Numbered from the stretch's first letter, positions 18,059 to 29,841 are shown. The stretch is 64,000 nt of DNA from Burkholderia gladioli (GCF_000959725.1 NZ_CP009323.1:2170001-2234000); one strand, 5' to 3'. Numbers and translations: made by a program. The notes: generated by a model from the sequence alone, not told the origin.

Positions 18059-18619
18059 ATGGCATCGTCGCTCACGCTGAACCGGCCGGACACTTATACG
18101 CGCACCGCGATCGCGCTGCACTGGCTGATCGCGCTGCTGATCATCTGCGGTTTCTCGCTGGGCTGGGTGATGACCGACATTCCCGGTTTCACGCCCACCA
18201 AGCTCAAGTATTTCTCCTGGCACAAGTGGATCGGCGTGACGGTGTTCGCGCTGGCCGTGATCCGCGTGCTGTGGCGCGCCACCCACGCGGCGCCGCCGCT
18301 GCCGGCCGGCACCTCGCGCCTGGCCAAGGGCGCCGCGCATGCAGTGCATGGCCTGCTCTACCTGCTGATGCTGGCGATCCCGATCACCGGCTATCTCTAC
18401 AGCTCGGCCTCGAACATCCCGGTGGTCTATCTCGGCCTGATCCCGCTGCCGCGCCTGATCGATCCCGATCCGGTCCTGAAGGAAACGCTGAAGACGCTGC
18501 ACGTCTTCCTCAACTACACGCTGCTCGCGCTGGTGGCGCTGCACGTGCTGGCCGCGCTCAAGCACCAGGTCGTCGATCGCGACGGGGTGCTGGGCCGCAT
18601 GCTCCCGTTCCTCAAATAA
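18059..18619 (+). CDS. Cytochrome b561 family protein
   Basis: A 186-residue integral membrane dihaem cytochrome. Four transmembrane helices carry the haem-ligand histidines in helix 1 (IALHWLIALLI), helix 2 (SWHKWIGVTVFAL), helix 3 (AHAVHGLLYLLML) and helix 4 (LHVFLNYTLLALVALHVLAAL). The start is set at MASSLTLNR, since the upstream in-frame extension is hydrophilic and lacks family similarity. Two YceI-family genes follow, the first after 13 bases; E. coli yceJ-yceI has the same b561/YceI pairing. The electron acceptor is unknown. Confidence 0.93.
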   Translation: MASSLTLNRPDTYTRTAIALHWLIALLIICGFSLGWVMTDIPGFTPTKLKYFSWHKWIGVTVFALAVIRVLWRATHAAPPLPAGTSRLAKGAAHAVHGLLYLLMLAIPITGYLYSSASNIPVVYLGLIPLPRLIDPDPVLKETLKTLHVFLNYTLLALVALHVLAALKHQVVDRDGVLGRMLPFLK

Positions 18620-18632
18620 GAAAAGGAAAGCC

Positions 18633-19193
18633 ATGAAGATCTCCCTGAATCGCTCCCTGCTGGCGGCCGTGGCTGCCGCCGCGCTGGCCTTCTCGGGCGC
18701 CGCCGCGGCCCAGGTCGACCTCGCCAAGAGCAAGGTGTCGGCGGTCTCCAAGCAGATGAACGTGCCGACCGAGGGCAGCTTCAAGAAATTCAGCGCCGAC
18801 CTGAAGTTCGATCCGGCCAAGGCGGCCGAGGGCCACGCCCAGGTCAACATCGATATCGCCAGCTTCGACCTCGGCGACAAGATGTACAACGACCAGGTGG
18901 CCGGCAAGGAATGGTTCGACGCCAAGACTTACCCGCAGGCCAGCTTCGTCTCCACCTCGATCGCGCCGGCCGGCGGCAACAAGTACAACGTCGCGGGCAA
19001 GCTGACCATCAAGGGCAAGACCGTGCCGGTCACGGTGCCGGTCACCGTCACCGAGAGCGGCGGCCAGCGCGTGTTCGACGGCGTGCTGCCGATCAAGCGC
19101 TCGACCTTCGAAATCGGCGCCGGCGAGTGGAAGGACACCTCGATCGTCGCCGACGAAGTGCAGATCAAGTTCCATCTCGTCGCCGCGAAATAA
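18633..19193 (+). CDS. YceI family periplasmic protein (first copy)
   Basis: A 186-residue secreted protein with a clean Sec signal peptide (residues 1-24, cleavage after AAA at AAAQVD). The YceI lipocalin-like barrel binds isoprenoid-type lipids in known members; hallmark segments are FDLGDKMYNDQ and PQASFVST. AAGGAAAG precedes the ATG. It follows cytochrome b561 by 13 bases and is followed by a second, more divergent YceI copy, so a three-gene operon is likely. A role in binding quinone-like molecules near the cytochrome is an inference. Confidence 0.93.
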   Translation: MKISLNRSLLAAVAAAALAFSGAAAAQVDLAKSKVSAVSKQMNVPTEGSFKKFSADLKFDPAKAAEGHAQVNIDIASFDLGDKMYNDQVAGKEWFDAKTYPQASFVSTSIAPAGGNKYNVAGKLTIKGKTVPVTVPVTVTESGGQRVFDGVLPIKRSTFEIGAGEWKDTSIVADEVQIKFHLVAAK

Positions 19194-19267
19194 GCCGCGC
19201 CGACGAATCGCTTCCGGGGGCCGCGACTCGCCGTGGCCTTCCATCCAACCGTAGCTAGGAGAATGAC

Positions 19268-19846
19268 TTGAAGAAGACCCTGATCATGGCGGCGGGCGCG
19301 CTCGCCGCGGCGCTGGCGATCCCGGCGATGGCCGCGCCGGTGACCTACCAGCTCGACCCGAGCCACACCTACCCGAGCTTCGAGACCGATCACTTCGGCG
19401 GCCTGTCGGTCTGGCGCGGCAAGTTCGACACCTCGAGCGGCACGGTGACGATCGATCGCGCGGCCCACACGGGCAGCGTCGAGGTTACCACCAAGATCGC
19501 CTCGATCCACACCGGCAGCGCCAAGCTCGACGAGCACGTGCAGACGCCGGACTTCTTCGACGCCGCCAAGTACCCGGACGCGACCTTCAAGGGCACCCTG
19601 AAGTTCGACGGCGACAAGCCGGTGGCCGCGGTCGGCAACCTGACGCTGCATGGCGTGACCAAGCCGCTGACGCTGACCATCAACTCCTTCAAGTGCATGC
19701 AGCACCCGATGCTCAAGCGTGAAGTCTGCGGCGTGGATGCCGCCGGCGAATTCAACCGCGACGAGTTCGGCCTCGACTACGGCAAGGCCTATGGTTTCAA
19801 GATGCAGACCAAGCTGCTGATCACGGCGGAAGGCGTCGCGCAGTAA
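19268..19846 (+). CDS. YceI family periplasmic protein (second copy)
   Basis: A 192-residue secreted YceI-family protein with signal peptide (residues 1-22, cleavage near AMA-AP). Core segments are [25 protein letters not shown] and [14 protein letters not shown]. It starts with TTG at 19268: AGGAG sits six bases upstream, and the nearby ATG at 19263 hits an immediate stop. It has two cysteines in the barrel that the first copy lacks (FKCMQHP and REVCGVD). A strong terminator follows 55 bases downstream, closing the operon. Confidence 0.92.
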   Translation: MKKTLIMAAGALAAALAIPAMAAPVTYQLDPSHTYPSFETDHFGGLSVWRGKFDTSSGTVTIDRAAHTGSVEVTTKIASIHTGSAKLDEHVQTPDFFDAAKYPDATFKGTLKFDGDKPVAAVGNLTLHGVTKPLTLTINSFKCMQHPMLKREVCGVDAAGEFNRDEFGLDYGKAYGFKMQTKLLITAEGVAQ

Positions 19847-19900
19847 GCGCCTTGCTGCAAGCCTCACGACGTCGCGTGGTCGGCCGCGCGATGTGATTCG

Positions 19901-19939
19901 ATCGCCGCGCCCTCGGAAACGGGCGCGGCGATTTTTTTT
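19901..19939 (+). terminator. Rho-independent terminator of the b561-yceI operon
   Basis: A 12-base perfect stem (ATCGCCGCGCCC and its complement, loop TCGGAAAC) is followed by eight T residues. Confidence 0.92.
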
Positions 19940-20031
19940 GAATGGGCGGTTGCGGGTGGCGCACAGCGCTTGTCCACGGCGGGCTGTGCAAAAGCGCTGT
20001 GTGGCGCGTGGGCAAGCGACGACACCGATGC

Positions 20032-20862
20032 TCAGGCGCTGGAGGCGTCGCCGTCGGGCTCCCCGGACCAGCAGCGCAACGCGTGATCGATCAGCGGCCG
20101 CATCGCGACCAGCACGCCGCGTCCCTCGCCGAGCGGGCCCTGCGCGCCGATGCCGGCCGCCAGTGCGCTGGCGCCGACCGGCACGAAGCGCTCGCTGTCG
20201 AGCGGCTCGGCGATCTCGAAGCGCACCCATTGCCGCCGGCCGTCGACCATCAGCGGCGCGCCTTCGCGAACCAGCGGGCGCCGCGCCCAGGCGCGATGCT
20301 CGGCGAAGTGCAGGGCGGTGCAGGCGTCGAAGCCGACGCCGATCAGCAGGATCCGGGCATCGCGCCGATGCAGCTCGGCCAGCGGGGAGCCGGGACCGAA
20401 GGGGTCCTCCAGCCGGTGCTCGCGCACGACGGCGGCGGCGAGCGGGCCGAGCGCGACGAAGGAGTTGGCCGGATGCGCGCTGCGGATCGCTCCCGGCCAG
20501 CCGCGGAAGGCCTCGGCCACGCGGCCCATGCCGCTGGTGGGTGTGCTGCGCGGATCGTAGGCCGGCATGGTGGCGCGGATCGTGTCCCACCAGGTTTCGG
20601 GCACCGGCGGCGCGCTCCAGTTGGCGGGATCGCTCAGGTGCGGCGACTGGCTGGGCATGACCAGGGTGCCTTGCGGGCCGAGCGTGTCGAGCAGGGCCTC
20701 GATGACGGCCACGGCGCCGCCGTTGACCCAGCCCAGCGCGCTGAGCGAGCTGTGCGCGATGACCAGCTCGCCGGCGCGCAGCCCGAGCGCGCGCAGGTCG
20801 GCGGCGAGGCTCGCCGACGTGACGGGGTGCCGGGTCCGGCTGATCTGTCGGGCTTCCGTCAT
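20032..20862 (-). CDS. AAC(3)/FrbF-family N-acetyltransferase
   Basis: A 276-residue member of the antibiotic acetyltransferase family (AAC(3), YokD), which uses acetyl-CoA to acetylate an amine. Family motifs visible are VIAHSSLSALGWVNGG, GTLVMPSQS, the HPANSFVALGP loop and LIGVGFDACTALHFAEH. The start at 20862 (MTEARQIS) is about 15 residues before the first helix. It stands alone between two transcription terminators. Whether it acts on aminoglycosides or on an endogenous metabolite cannot be told; chromosomal context suggests an intrinsic gene, not a mobile resistance gene. Confidence 0.87.
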   Translation of the reverse strand: MTEARQISRTRHPVTSASLAADLRALGLRAGELVIAHSSLSALGWVNGGAVAVIEALLDTLGPQGTLVMPSQSPHLSDPANWSAPPVPETWWDTIRATMPAYDPRSTPTSGMGRVAEAFRGWPGAIRSAHPANSFVALGPLAAAVVREHRLEDPFGPGSPLAELHRRDARILLIGVGFDACTALHFAEHRAWARRPLVREGAPLMVDGRRQWVRFEIAEPLDSERFVPVGASALAAGIGAQGPLGEGRGVLVAMRPLIDHALRCWSGEPDGDASSA

Positions 20863-20960
20863 GCCGCGGCTCCTGGGTTCGGGTGCGTCGAGCTTACACC
20901 GCCATGCCGTCATCGGCTCCGCCGGCTCCACCCGATCGCGTGGGCAAGAGCGCGCGGACG

Positions 20961-20990
20961 AAAAAAAACCGGCCCGAAGGCCGGTTTTTC
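20961..20990 (-). terminator. Rho-independent terminator of the yajC-secD-secF operon
   Basis: On the minus strand a stem AAACCGGCC / GGCCGGTTT with a TTCG tetraloop is followed by a run of eight T. On the plus strand it also ends in five T, so it may work in both directions. It lies 20 bases after the secF stop. Confidence 0.92.
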
Positions 20991-21011
20991 GCATCAAGCG
21001 GGGCGGGTCGA

Positions 21012-21962
21012 TCAGACCTGCGCGCCGGCGTTCGGATCGTTCGGATCGTGCGCGCCCTTCTTCTCGCGCATCAGGTCCTCGCGACGGATGCCGAGCCACA
21101 TCGCCAGCGAACCCGCCACGAACACCGACGAGTAGATGCCGAACATGATGCCGACCGTCAGCGCGAGCGCGAAGTAGTGCAGGGTCGGGCCGCCGAAGAA
21201 GAACATCGACAGCACCATCATTTCCGTCGAGGTGTGGGTGATGATGGTCCGCGACATGGTGCTGGTGATCGCGTGGTTGATCACCTCCTGGACCGTCATC
21301 TTGCGCTCGCGGCGGAAGGTCTCGCGGATCCGGTCGAAGATCACCACCGACTCGTTGACCGAGTAGCCGAGCACGGCCAGCACGGCGGCCAGCACCGACA
21401 GCGAGAACTCCCACTGGAAGAAGGCGAAGAAGCCGAGGATGATCACCACGTCGTGCAGGTTGGCGATGATGCCGGCCACCGCGTATTTCCACTCGAAGCG
21501 GAACGACAGGTAGATCACGATGCCGATCACCACGCAGGCCAGCGCGAGCAGGCCGTCGGTGGCGAGCTCCTTGCCCACCTGCGGGCCCACGAACTCGACG
21601 CGTTGCAACTGCACGTCGGCGTTCTGCGCCTTGAGGCCCGCCATCACCTGGTCGCTCTGCTGGGCCGAGGTCAGGCCCGGCTTCAGCGCCAGGCGGATCA
21701 GCACGTTGCGCGAGGTGCCGAAGCTCTGCACCTGCGCGTCGCCGTAGCCGAGCTTGCCGAGCGTGGCGCGCACCGGCTCGAGTTCGGCGGCCTGCTGGTA
21801 CTGCACCTCCAGCACCGTGCCGCCGGTGAACTCGACCGACAGATGCAGGCCGCGATGCACCAGGAAGAACACGGCGGCCAGGAAGGTCACCAGCGAGATC
21901 ACGTTGAAGACCAACGCGTGCCGCATGAACGGGATGTCTTTGCGAATGCGGAAAAATTCCAT
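21012..21962 (-). CDS. secF: Protein translocase subunit SecF
   Basis: A 316-residue inner-membrane protein that with SecD uses proton flow to help pull exported proteins across the membrane. The first transmembrane helix (HALVFNVISLVTFLAAVFFLVHRG) precedes a periplasmic P4 domain (SVEFTGGTVLEVQY). Five further helices carry the family motifs VGPQVGKELATDGLLAL, LGYSVNESVVIFDRIRE and TSTEMMVLSMFFFGG. It starts 16 bases after the secD stop, so it is the last gene of yajC-secD-secF. A terminator follows. Confidence 0.97.
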   Translation of the reverse strand: MEFFRIRKDIPFMRHALVFNVISLVTFLAAVFFLVHRGLHLSVEFTGGTVLEVQYQQAAELEPVRATLGKLGYGDAQVQSFGTSRNVLIRLALKPGLTSAQQSDQVMAGLKAQNADVQLQRVEFVGPQVGKELATDGLLALACVVIGIVIYLSFRFEWKYAVAGIIANLHDVVIILGFFAFFQWEFSLSVLAAVLAVLGYSVNESVVIFDRIRETFRRERKMTVQEVINHAITSTMSRTIITHTSTEMMVLSMFFFGGPTLHYFALALTVGIMFGIYSSVFVAGSLAMWLGIRREDLMREKKGAHDPNDPNAGAQV

Positions 21963-21978
21963 GTGCGTTCTCCGGCGC

Positions 21979-24021
21979 TTAGTTGGACGAGCCCGGCGTC
22001 TTCGGCGGCACGCCGGGGCCGGAGCGGCGGCGTGCGACCGGCTTCGCGCCGCCCTTGCCAGCCGTTGCCTTGGCGCCCTTGGCCGCGGCCGGACGAGCCG
22101 CCTTCGCGGTATCGGTGTCGCCGTCCTGTTCGAGGAAGACCTGGCGGCCGGCGCCTGCCGCGTCGGCCGCGGCCGGCTTCCAGACCTGGCCGATCGCCAC
22201 CGACTTGAGCTTCTTGCGGCCGCCGTACCAGAGGTTGACCAGGCCGCGCGAGAAGAACACCGCCGAGAACATCGAGGTCAGGATGCCGATGCAGTGCACG
22301 ATCGCGAACGCGCGCACCGGGCCCGAACCGAAGGCGAGCAGCGCCAGGCCGGCGATCAGTGTGGTGACGTTCGAGTCGAGGATGGTCGCCCAGGCGTGCG
22401 CGTAACCCTGCTGGATCGCGACCTGCGGGGCCGCGCCGCTGCGCAGCTCCTCGCGGATCCGCTCGTTGATCAGCACGTTCGAGTCGATCGCCATGCCCAG
22501 CGCCAGCGCGATGGCGGCGATGCCCGGCAGCGTCAGGGTGGCCTGCATCATCGACAGCGCGGCCACCAGCAGCAGCAGGTTGACCGACAGGCCGATCACC
22601 GAGACCAGGCCGAACAGCATGTAGTAGGCGATCATGAACACCGCGATCGCGACGAAGCCCCAGATCACCGAGTGCACGCCCATGCGGATGTTGTCGGCGC
22701 CCAGGCTCGGGCCGATGGTGCGTTCCTCGATGATGTCCATCGGCGCGGCCAGCGAGCCGGCGCGCAGCAGCAGGGCCAGGTCGGTGGCGGCCTGCGGGGT
22801 CGGCTGACCGGTGATCTGGAAGCGGTCGCCGAGCTCGGACTGGATGGTCGCGACCGTCAGCACCTCGCCCTTGCCCTTCTCGAACAGCACCATCGCCATC
22901 GGCTTGCCGATGTTCTCGCGCGACACGGCGCGCACCGCGCGCCCGCCCGCCGCGTCGAGGCGGATGTTGACCGAGGGACGCTGGTGTTCGTCGAAACCGG
23001 CCGAGGCGTCGATGATGCGATCGCCCGTGAAGATCACCGACTTGCGCAGCAGCACCGGCGCCTGGTTGCCCTGGGTGAACAGCTCGTCGCCCGGCGGCAC
23101 CGGGTCGTTCGGGTTCGGGTGCAGGTTGACCGGGTCGGCCAGGCGCGCTTCGAGCGTGGCGGTGCGGCCGATGATGTCCTTGGCCTTGGCGGTGTCCTGC
23201 ACGCCCGGCAGCTCGACCACGATGCGGTCGCGGCCCTGCTGCTGGAGGATCGGCTCCGACACGCCGAGTTCGTTGACGCGGTTGTGCAGGGTGGTCAGGT
23301 TCTGCTTGAGCGCGGCGTCCTCGACGGTGGCCTGCACGGCCGGCGAGAAGGTGCCGACCACCTGGTAGCCGCCGCCGCCGGGCTGGGTGGCCCATTGCAG
23401 TTCGGTGATCGAGCCGGCGAGGAAGCGGCGCGCCTGCTCGGCGGTGTCCTGGTCGGCGAAGTTGGCGACCACCGAGAGGTCGACGCGGTTCACGCCGCCG
23501 TCGCGGATGCCCTTGTCGCGCAGTTGCGAGCGCGCGTCGGAGGCGTCCGAGTCGAGCTTCTTGGTCAGCGCGCCGGTCATGTCGACCTGCAGCAGGAAGT
23601 GCACGCCGCCGCGCAGGTCCAGGCCGAGGTACATGGGCAGCGCGTGCAGCGCGGTCAGCCAGCGCGGCGAGGCGCTCTGCAGGTTCAGCGCGACGACGTA
23701 TTGCGGATCGCTCGGGTCGCTGTTGAGCGCCTTCTGCAAGAGATCCTTCACGCGCAGCTGGGTATCGGTGTCCTTCAGGCGCACGCGGATGTTCGCGTTG
23801 TTCGCCGAATTGTCGAAGGTGATGTCGTCCGGCGCGACCTGGGCGGCGGCCAGCGCGGCCTGCACCTGGCCGAGCGTGCCCGAGTCGATCTTGACCGTGG
23901 CCTTGCCGCTCGACACCTGCACCGCCGGCGCTTCGCCGTAGAAGTTGGGCAATGTGTACAGAAGGCCGATCGCGAGCGCGACGACCATCACGACATATTT
24001 CCAGATTGGGTAACGATTCAT
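21979..24021 (-). CDS. secD: Protein translocase subunit SecD
   Basis: A 680-residue partner of SecF. Helix 1 (WKYVVMVVALAIGLLYTLPNFYG) precedes a large periplasmic P1 region containing GLDLRGGVHFLLQVD. The later membrane bundle has GMAIDSNVLINERIREE with the conserved Asp and Arg of the proton path. The last roughly 70 residues, rich in Ala, Lys, Pro and Gly, extend beyond E. coli SecD (615 residues) and are likely disordered. It lies between yajC (109-base gap) and secF (16-base gap). Confidence 0.97.
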   Translation of the reverse strand: MNRYPIWKYVVMVVALAIGLLYTLPNFYGEAPAVQVSSGKATVKIDSGTLGQVQAALAAAQVAPDDITFDNSANNANIRVRLKDTDTQLRVKDLLQKALNSDPSDPQYVVALNLQSASPRWLTALHALPMYLGLDLRGGVHFLLQVDMTGALTKKLDSDASDARSQLRDKGIRDGGVNRVDLSVVANFADQDTAEQARRFLAGSITELQWATQPGGGGYQVVGTFSPAVQATVEDAALKQNLTTLHNRVNELGVSEPILQQQGRDRIVVELPGVQDTAKAKDIIGRTATLEARLADPVNLHPNPNDPVPPGDELFTQGNQAPVLLRKSVIFTGDRIIDASAGFDEHQRPSVNIRLDAAGGRAVRAVSRENIGKPMAMVLFEKGKGEVLTVATIQSELGDRFQITGQPTPQAATDLALLLRAGSLAAPMDIIEERTIGPSLGADNIRMGVHSVIWGFVAIAVFMIAYYMLFGLVSVIGLSVNLLLLVAALSMMQATLTLPGIAAIALALGMAIDSNVLINERIREELRSGAAPQVAIQQGYAHAWATILDSNVTTLIAGLALLAFGSGPVRAFAIVHCIGILTSMFSAVFFSRGLVNLWYGGRKKLKSVAIGQVWKPAAADAAGAGRQVFLEQDGDTDTAKAARPAAAKGAKATAGKGGAKPVARRRSGPGVPPKTPGSSN

Positions 24022-24130
24022 GAAAGGGCCGAACGGGATAGTTGGCTTGAAAAGCGTCGCGTCCGGCTCCCGCGTGGCCCGCGCGTCGAATGCGCGGACC
24101 TGCCGGAATGCCGGACGCTCGAAGTGCGAC

Positions 24131-24463
24131 TTACAGCGACTTGATCGTGCCCTTCGGCAGGATGGTCGTCACGGCCGACTTCTGGACCGTGATCTCGGTG
24201 CCTTCCGACACCTCGACGCCGACGTAGGCTTCACCGACCTTGGTGACCTTGCCGACCAGGCCACCGTTGGTCACGACTTCGTCGCCCTTGGCCATCGCGG
24301 CGAGCATGTTGCGATGCTCCTTCTGACGCTTCATCTGCGGACGGATCATGATGAAGTAGAGCACCGCGAACATCAGGATGAGCGGCAGGAAGCTCATCAG
24401 GCTCGATTCGGCGCTGCCGCCAGCGCCTTGCGCGAATGCATTGCTGATAATGGACAACGACAC
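24131..24463 (-). CDS. yajC: Preprotein translocase accessory subunit YajC
   Basis: A 110-residue single-pass membrane protein that co-purifies with SecDF. The N-terminus is short and periplasmic, the transmembrane helix is SFLPLILMFAVLYFIMIRPQ, and the cytoplasmic domain follows (MAKGDEVVTNGGLVGKV). It starts with GTG at 24463, supported by GGAGA eight bases upstream. It is first in the yajC-secD-secF operon. tgt and queA lie upstream on the same strand but 312 bases away. Confidence 0.96.
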   Translation of the reverse strand: MSLSIISNAFAQGAGGSAESSLMSFLPLILMFAVLYFIMIRPQMKRQKEHRNMLAAMAKGDEVVTNGGLVGKVTKVGEAYVGVEVSEGTEITVQKSAVTTILPKGTIKSL

Positions 24464-24775
24464 GTTGGTCTCTCCGTTGGGGAAAATCAGAAAAATAGCC
24501 GGTCATTCTACCACCGGCGAAAACCGCGACAGCATGGCAAATGCGCTTTGGGATCAAGCTGTTAAGCCGTCACCCGGGGATTTGCCCCGTATTTCCCGCG
24601 CATTCGCCCTGATTCGCGAAAGCAGATTGTAATGTGTCGGCGCCGCCGCGGCCGGCGCCTTGGCCGAAAACGCGCAGCGGCGAGCATGGCGACATCGTTC
24701 GACAAGGGTATGACGAAACCGCGGGCTTCGAGCATGCCGCCGCCCGTTTCTCGGCCCGCCGCGCCGCCGTTCGCG
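24464..24775. other. Intergenic region upstream of yajC
   Basis: 312 bases between the tgt stop and yajC on the minus strand. It contains an extended -10 box for yajC (listed separately) and an interrupted inverted repeat GGCGCC at 24639-24644 and 24654-24659. No convincing gene and no T-tailed terminator after tgt were seen. Confidence 0.5.
24505..24513 (-). promoter_or_regulatory. Candidate extended -10 promoter of yajC-secD-secF
   Basis: On the minus strand TGG-TAGAAT (TGn plus a 5/6 match to TATAAT) lies about 42 bases upstream of the yajC GTG. No clear -35 is present at 16-18 bases, consistent with an extended -10 promoter. Confidence 0.4.
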
Positions 24776-27181
<2,406 letters not shown>

Positions 27182-27287
27182 CTATGATGGCGGGGTCGCG
27201 TGGCTCGCGGGCGCCGCCGGGCCGTGCGACGATGCGACGTCAAAAGCCGCCATTGTACTTGCTTGTCCCTTGCCGAATTCCGATCCG

Positions 27288-29675
27288 ATGCCCGTACCTT
27301 CCCGCCGTAGCGTTCCCGCCGATGCCGCCGCCGATGCCGAGACCGGCAGCGAACCCGCGCGCGACGGGCAGCACGGGCGCGAGGACGACGCGGCGCGCGT
27401 GCCGGCGCGCTCGCGCACGCCGCGGCGCGGGCCCGACGGGCGGCTCGCCGAACCCTCGGTGGAAGCTGCCGACGCCGCCGCGCCGAAGCCGGCCCGACGC
27501 GGCCGGCGCAAGGCGGCCGAGAGTGAATCGGCCGACGCGGACGCGGCGCAGGGCGATGCCGAAGGCGCCGGCGACAAGCCCGCGAAGGCGGGCAAGGAGA
27601 AGGCCGCCAAGGCCGCGCCCAAGCTCGTCAAGACCGCCGACAAGCTCGCCAAGCTCGGCCTCACGCGTTCGATCGACCTGGTCCTGCACCTGCCGATGCG
27701 CTACGAGGACGAGACCACCCTCACGCCGATGCGCGAACTGCTGCCCGGCGAGCTCGCGCAGACCGAGGGCGTGGTCTACGACAACGAGATCACCTATCGC
27801 CCGCGCCGCCAGTTGCTGGTGCGCTTGCGCGACGAGGACGGCAGCGAGCTGGTGCTGCGCTTCCTGAATTTCTACGGCTCGCAGGTCAAGCAGATGGCGG
27901 TCGGCCAGCGGCTGCGCGTGCGCGGCGACGTCCGCGGCGGTTTCTTCGGACTCGAGATCGTGCATCCGGCGGTGCGCGTGGTCGACGAGGACACGCCGCT
28001 GGCGCAGGTGCTCACGCCCGTCTATCCGAGCACGGCCGGCGTCTCGCAGGCCTATCTGCGCAAGGCCATCGACAACGCGCTGGTGCGCACGCCGCTGCCC
28101 GAGCTGCTGCCGGCCGAGGTCGAGGCCGCGTACCTGCGCCCGCTCGGCGTGCCGGCATTGGCCGACGCGGTGCGCCAGCTGCATCACCCCGGCGTCGATT
28201 CGGACGAGACCGCGCTGATCGACGGCACCCACCCGGCCTGGATTCGCATCAAGTTCGACGAGTTGCTCGCGCAGCAGCTCTCGCTCAAGCGCGCCCACGA
28301 GGAGCGCCGCACGCGCGCGGCGCCGGCCATGCCGCGCCGTGGCGCCGACGACCAGGATTCGCTGGTGGCGCGCCTGTTCGCGGCGCTGCCGTTCTCGCTG
28401 ACCGGCGCGCAGACGCGCGTGGTCGACGAGATCGCGCGCGACCTCACGCTCGCGCATCCCATGCAACGGCTGCTGCAGGGCGACGTGGGCAGCGGCAAGA
28501 CGGTGGTGGCCGCGCTGGCCGCCGCGCAGGCGATCGACGCGGGTTACCAGGCCGCGCTGATGGCGCCGACCGAAATCCTCGCCGAGCAGCATGCGCGCAA
28601 GCTGCGCGGCTGGCTGGAGCCGCTCGGCGTGACGGTGGCCTGGCTGGCCGGCAGCCTCAAGACCCGGGACAAGCGCTCGGCGATCGAGGCCGCCGCGCTC
28701 GGTACCGCGCAACTGGTGATCGGCACCCATGCGATCATCCAGGACACGGTGGAGTTCGCGCGACTGGGCCTGGTGATCGTCGACGAGCAGCATCGCTTCG
28801 GCGTGGCGCAGCGGCTCGCGCTGCGTGCCAAGGCGGGCGGCCCGGCGGGCTTCCAGCCGCACCAGCTGATGATGTCGGCCACGCCGATCCCGCGCACGCT
28901 GGCGATGACGTATTACGCCGATCTCGAAGTCTCGACCATCGACGAGCTGCCGCCGGGGCGCACGCCGATCGTCACCAAGCTGGTCGCCGACGCGCGCCGC
29001 GAGGAGGTGATCGGCCGCGTGCGCGACGCGGCGCTGGGCGGCCGCCAGGTCTACTGGGTCTGCCCGCTGATCGAGGAGAGCGAGACGCTGCAGTTGCAGA
29101 CCGCGGTGGAGACCTACGAGACGCTCGCGGCCGCGCTGCCCGGCGTCAACGTCGGCCTGGTGCATGGACGGCTCTCGCCGGCCGAGAAGGCCAGCGTGAT
29201 GGAGGCCTTCTCGCGCAACGAGGTGCAGCTGCTGGTGGCAACCACCGTGATCGAGGTCGGCGTGGACGTGCCGAACGCCTCGTTGATGGTGATCGAGCAT
29301 GCCGAGCGCTTCGGGCTCGCGCAGTTGCACCAGTTGCGCGGGCGCGTCGGGCGCGGCACGGCAGCGTCGGCCTGCGTGCTGATGTACAGTGGCCCGCTGT
29401 CGATCGCTGGCCGCGCGCGCCTGAAGACCATGCGCGAGACCAACGACGGCTTCGAGATCGCCCGGCGCGACCTCGAGATCCGCGGCCCCGGCGAATTTCT
29501 CGGGGCGCGACAATCGGGCGCGGCCATGCTGCGTTTCGCCGACCTGGAGCAGGACGGCTGGCTGATCGAGCCGGCCCGCGAGGCCGCGGCGGCCTTGATC
29601 GCGCATCATCCCGAGGTGGTTACCCAGCATCTGGCGCGCTGGCTCGGCGCGCGCGAGCAGTTCCTGAAGGCCTGA
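27288..29675 (+). CDS. recG: ATP-dependent DNA helicase RecG
   Basis: Branched-DNA helicase that remodels stalled replication forks and Holliday junctions. The protein is 795 residues against about 690 in E. coli. The excess is a roughly 110-residue N-terminal extension rich in Ala, Arg, Asp, Glu and Lys, probably disordered. Then come the wedge/OB domain (YEDETTLTPMRELLPG ... RLRVRGDVRGGFFG), Walker A GDVGSGKT near residue 398, DEQH near residue 498, and helicase motif VI with HQLRGRVGRG. The start MPVPSRRSV at 27288 is the best available but lacks a strong ribosome site; a later start would trim only the extension. Confidence 0.95.
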   Translation: MPVPSRRSVPADAAADAETGSEPARDGQHGREDDAARVPARSRTPRRGPDGRLAEPSVEAADAAAPKPARRGRRKAAESESADADAAQGDAEGAGDKPAKAGKEKAAKAAPKLVKTADKLAKLGLTRSIDLVLHLPMRYEDETTLTPMRELLPGELAQTEGVVYDNEITYRPRRQLLVRLRDEDGSELVLRFLNFYGSQVKQMAVGQRLRVRGDVRGGFFGLEIVHPAVRVVDEDTPLAQVLTPVYPSTAGVSQAYLRKAIDNALVRTPLPELLPAEVEAAYLRPLGVPALADAVRQLHHPGVDSDETALIDGTHPAWIRIKFDELLAQQLSLKRAHEERRTRAAPAMPRRGADDQDSLVARLFAALPFSLTGAQTRVVDEIARDLTLAHPMQRLLQGDVGSGKTVVAALAAAQAIDAGYQAALMAPTEILAEQHARKLRGWLEPLGVTVAWLAGSLKTRDKRSAIEAAALGTAQLVIGTHAIIQDTVEFARLGLVIVDEQHRFGVAQRLALRAKAGGPAGFQPHQLMMSATPIPRTLAMTYYADLEVSTIDELPPGRTPIVTKLVADARREEVIGRVRDAALGGRQVYWVCPLIEESETLQLQTAVETYETLAAALPGVNVGLVHGRLSPAEKASVMEAFSRNEVQLLVATTVIEVGVDVPNASLMVIEHAERFGLAQLHQLRGRVGRGTAASACVLMYSGPLSIAGRARLKTMRETNDGFEIARRDLEIRGPGEFLGARQSGAAMLRFADLEQDGWLIEPAREAAAALIAHHPEVVTQHLARWLGAREQFLKA

Positions 29676-29841
29676 TTTCTCCGAATCCGGCGCCTGGCGC
29701 GGGATATCGGGCAAGGTTCGGGCTGTTCCCGTTTATCTATGCTGCATCGCAACAAGCAATTGCCGCCGAGAACGCTGGCGGAACGCTTCTATCCGGTGTA
29801 TAAATTAAAGCTATCGCCTGTATTCCTGTGATTGACCCACA

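Noticed and set aside
24639..24659. GGCGCC inverted repeat as a terminator for tgt
   Set aside because: No T tract follows on the minus strand and it lies over 110 bases from the stop in GC-rich sequence where such repeats are common.
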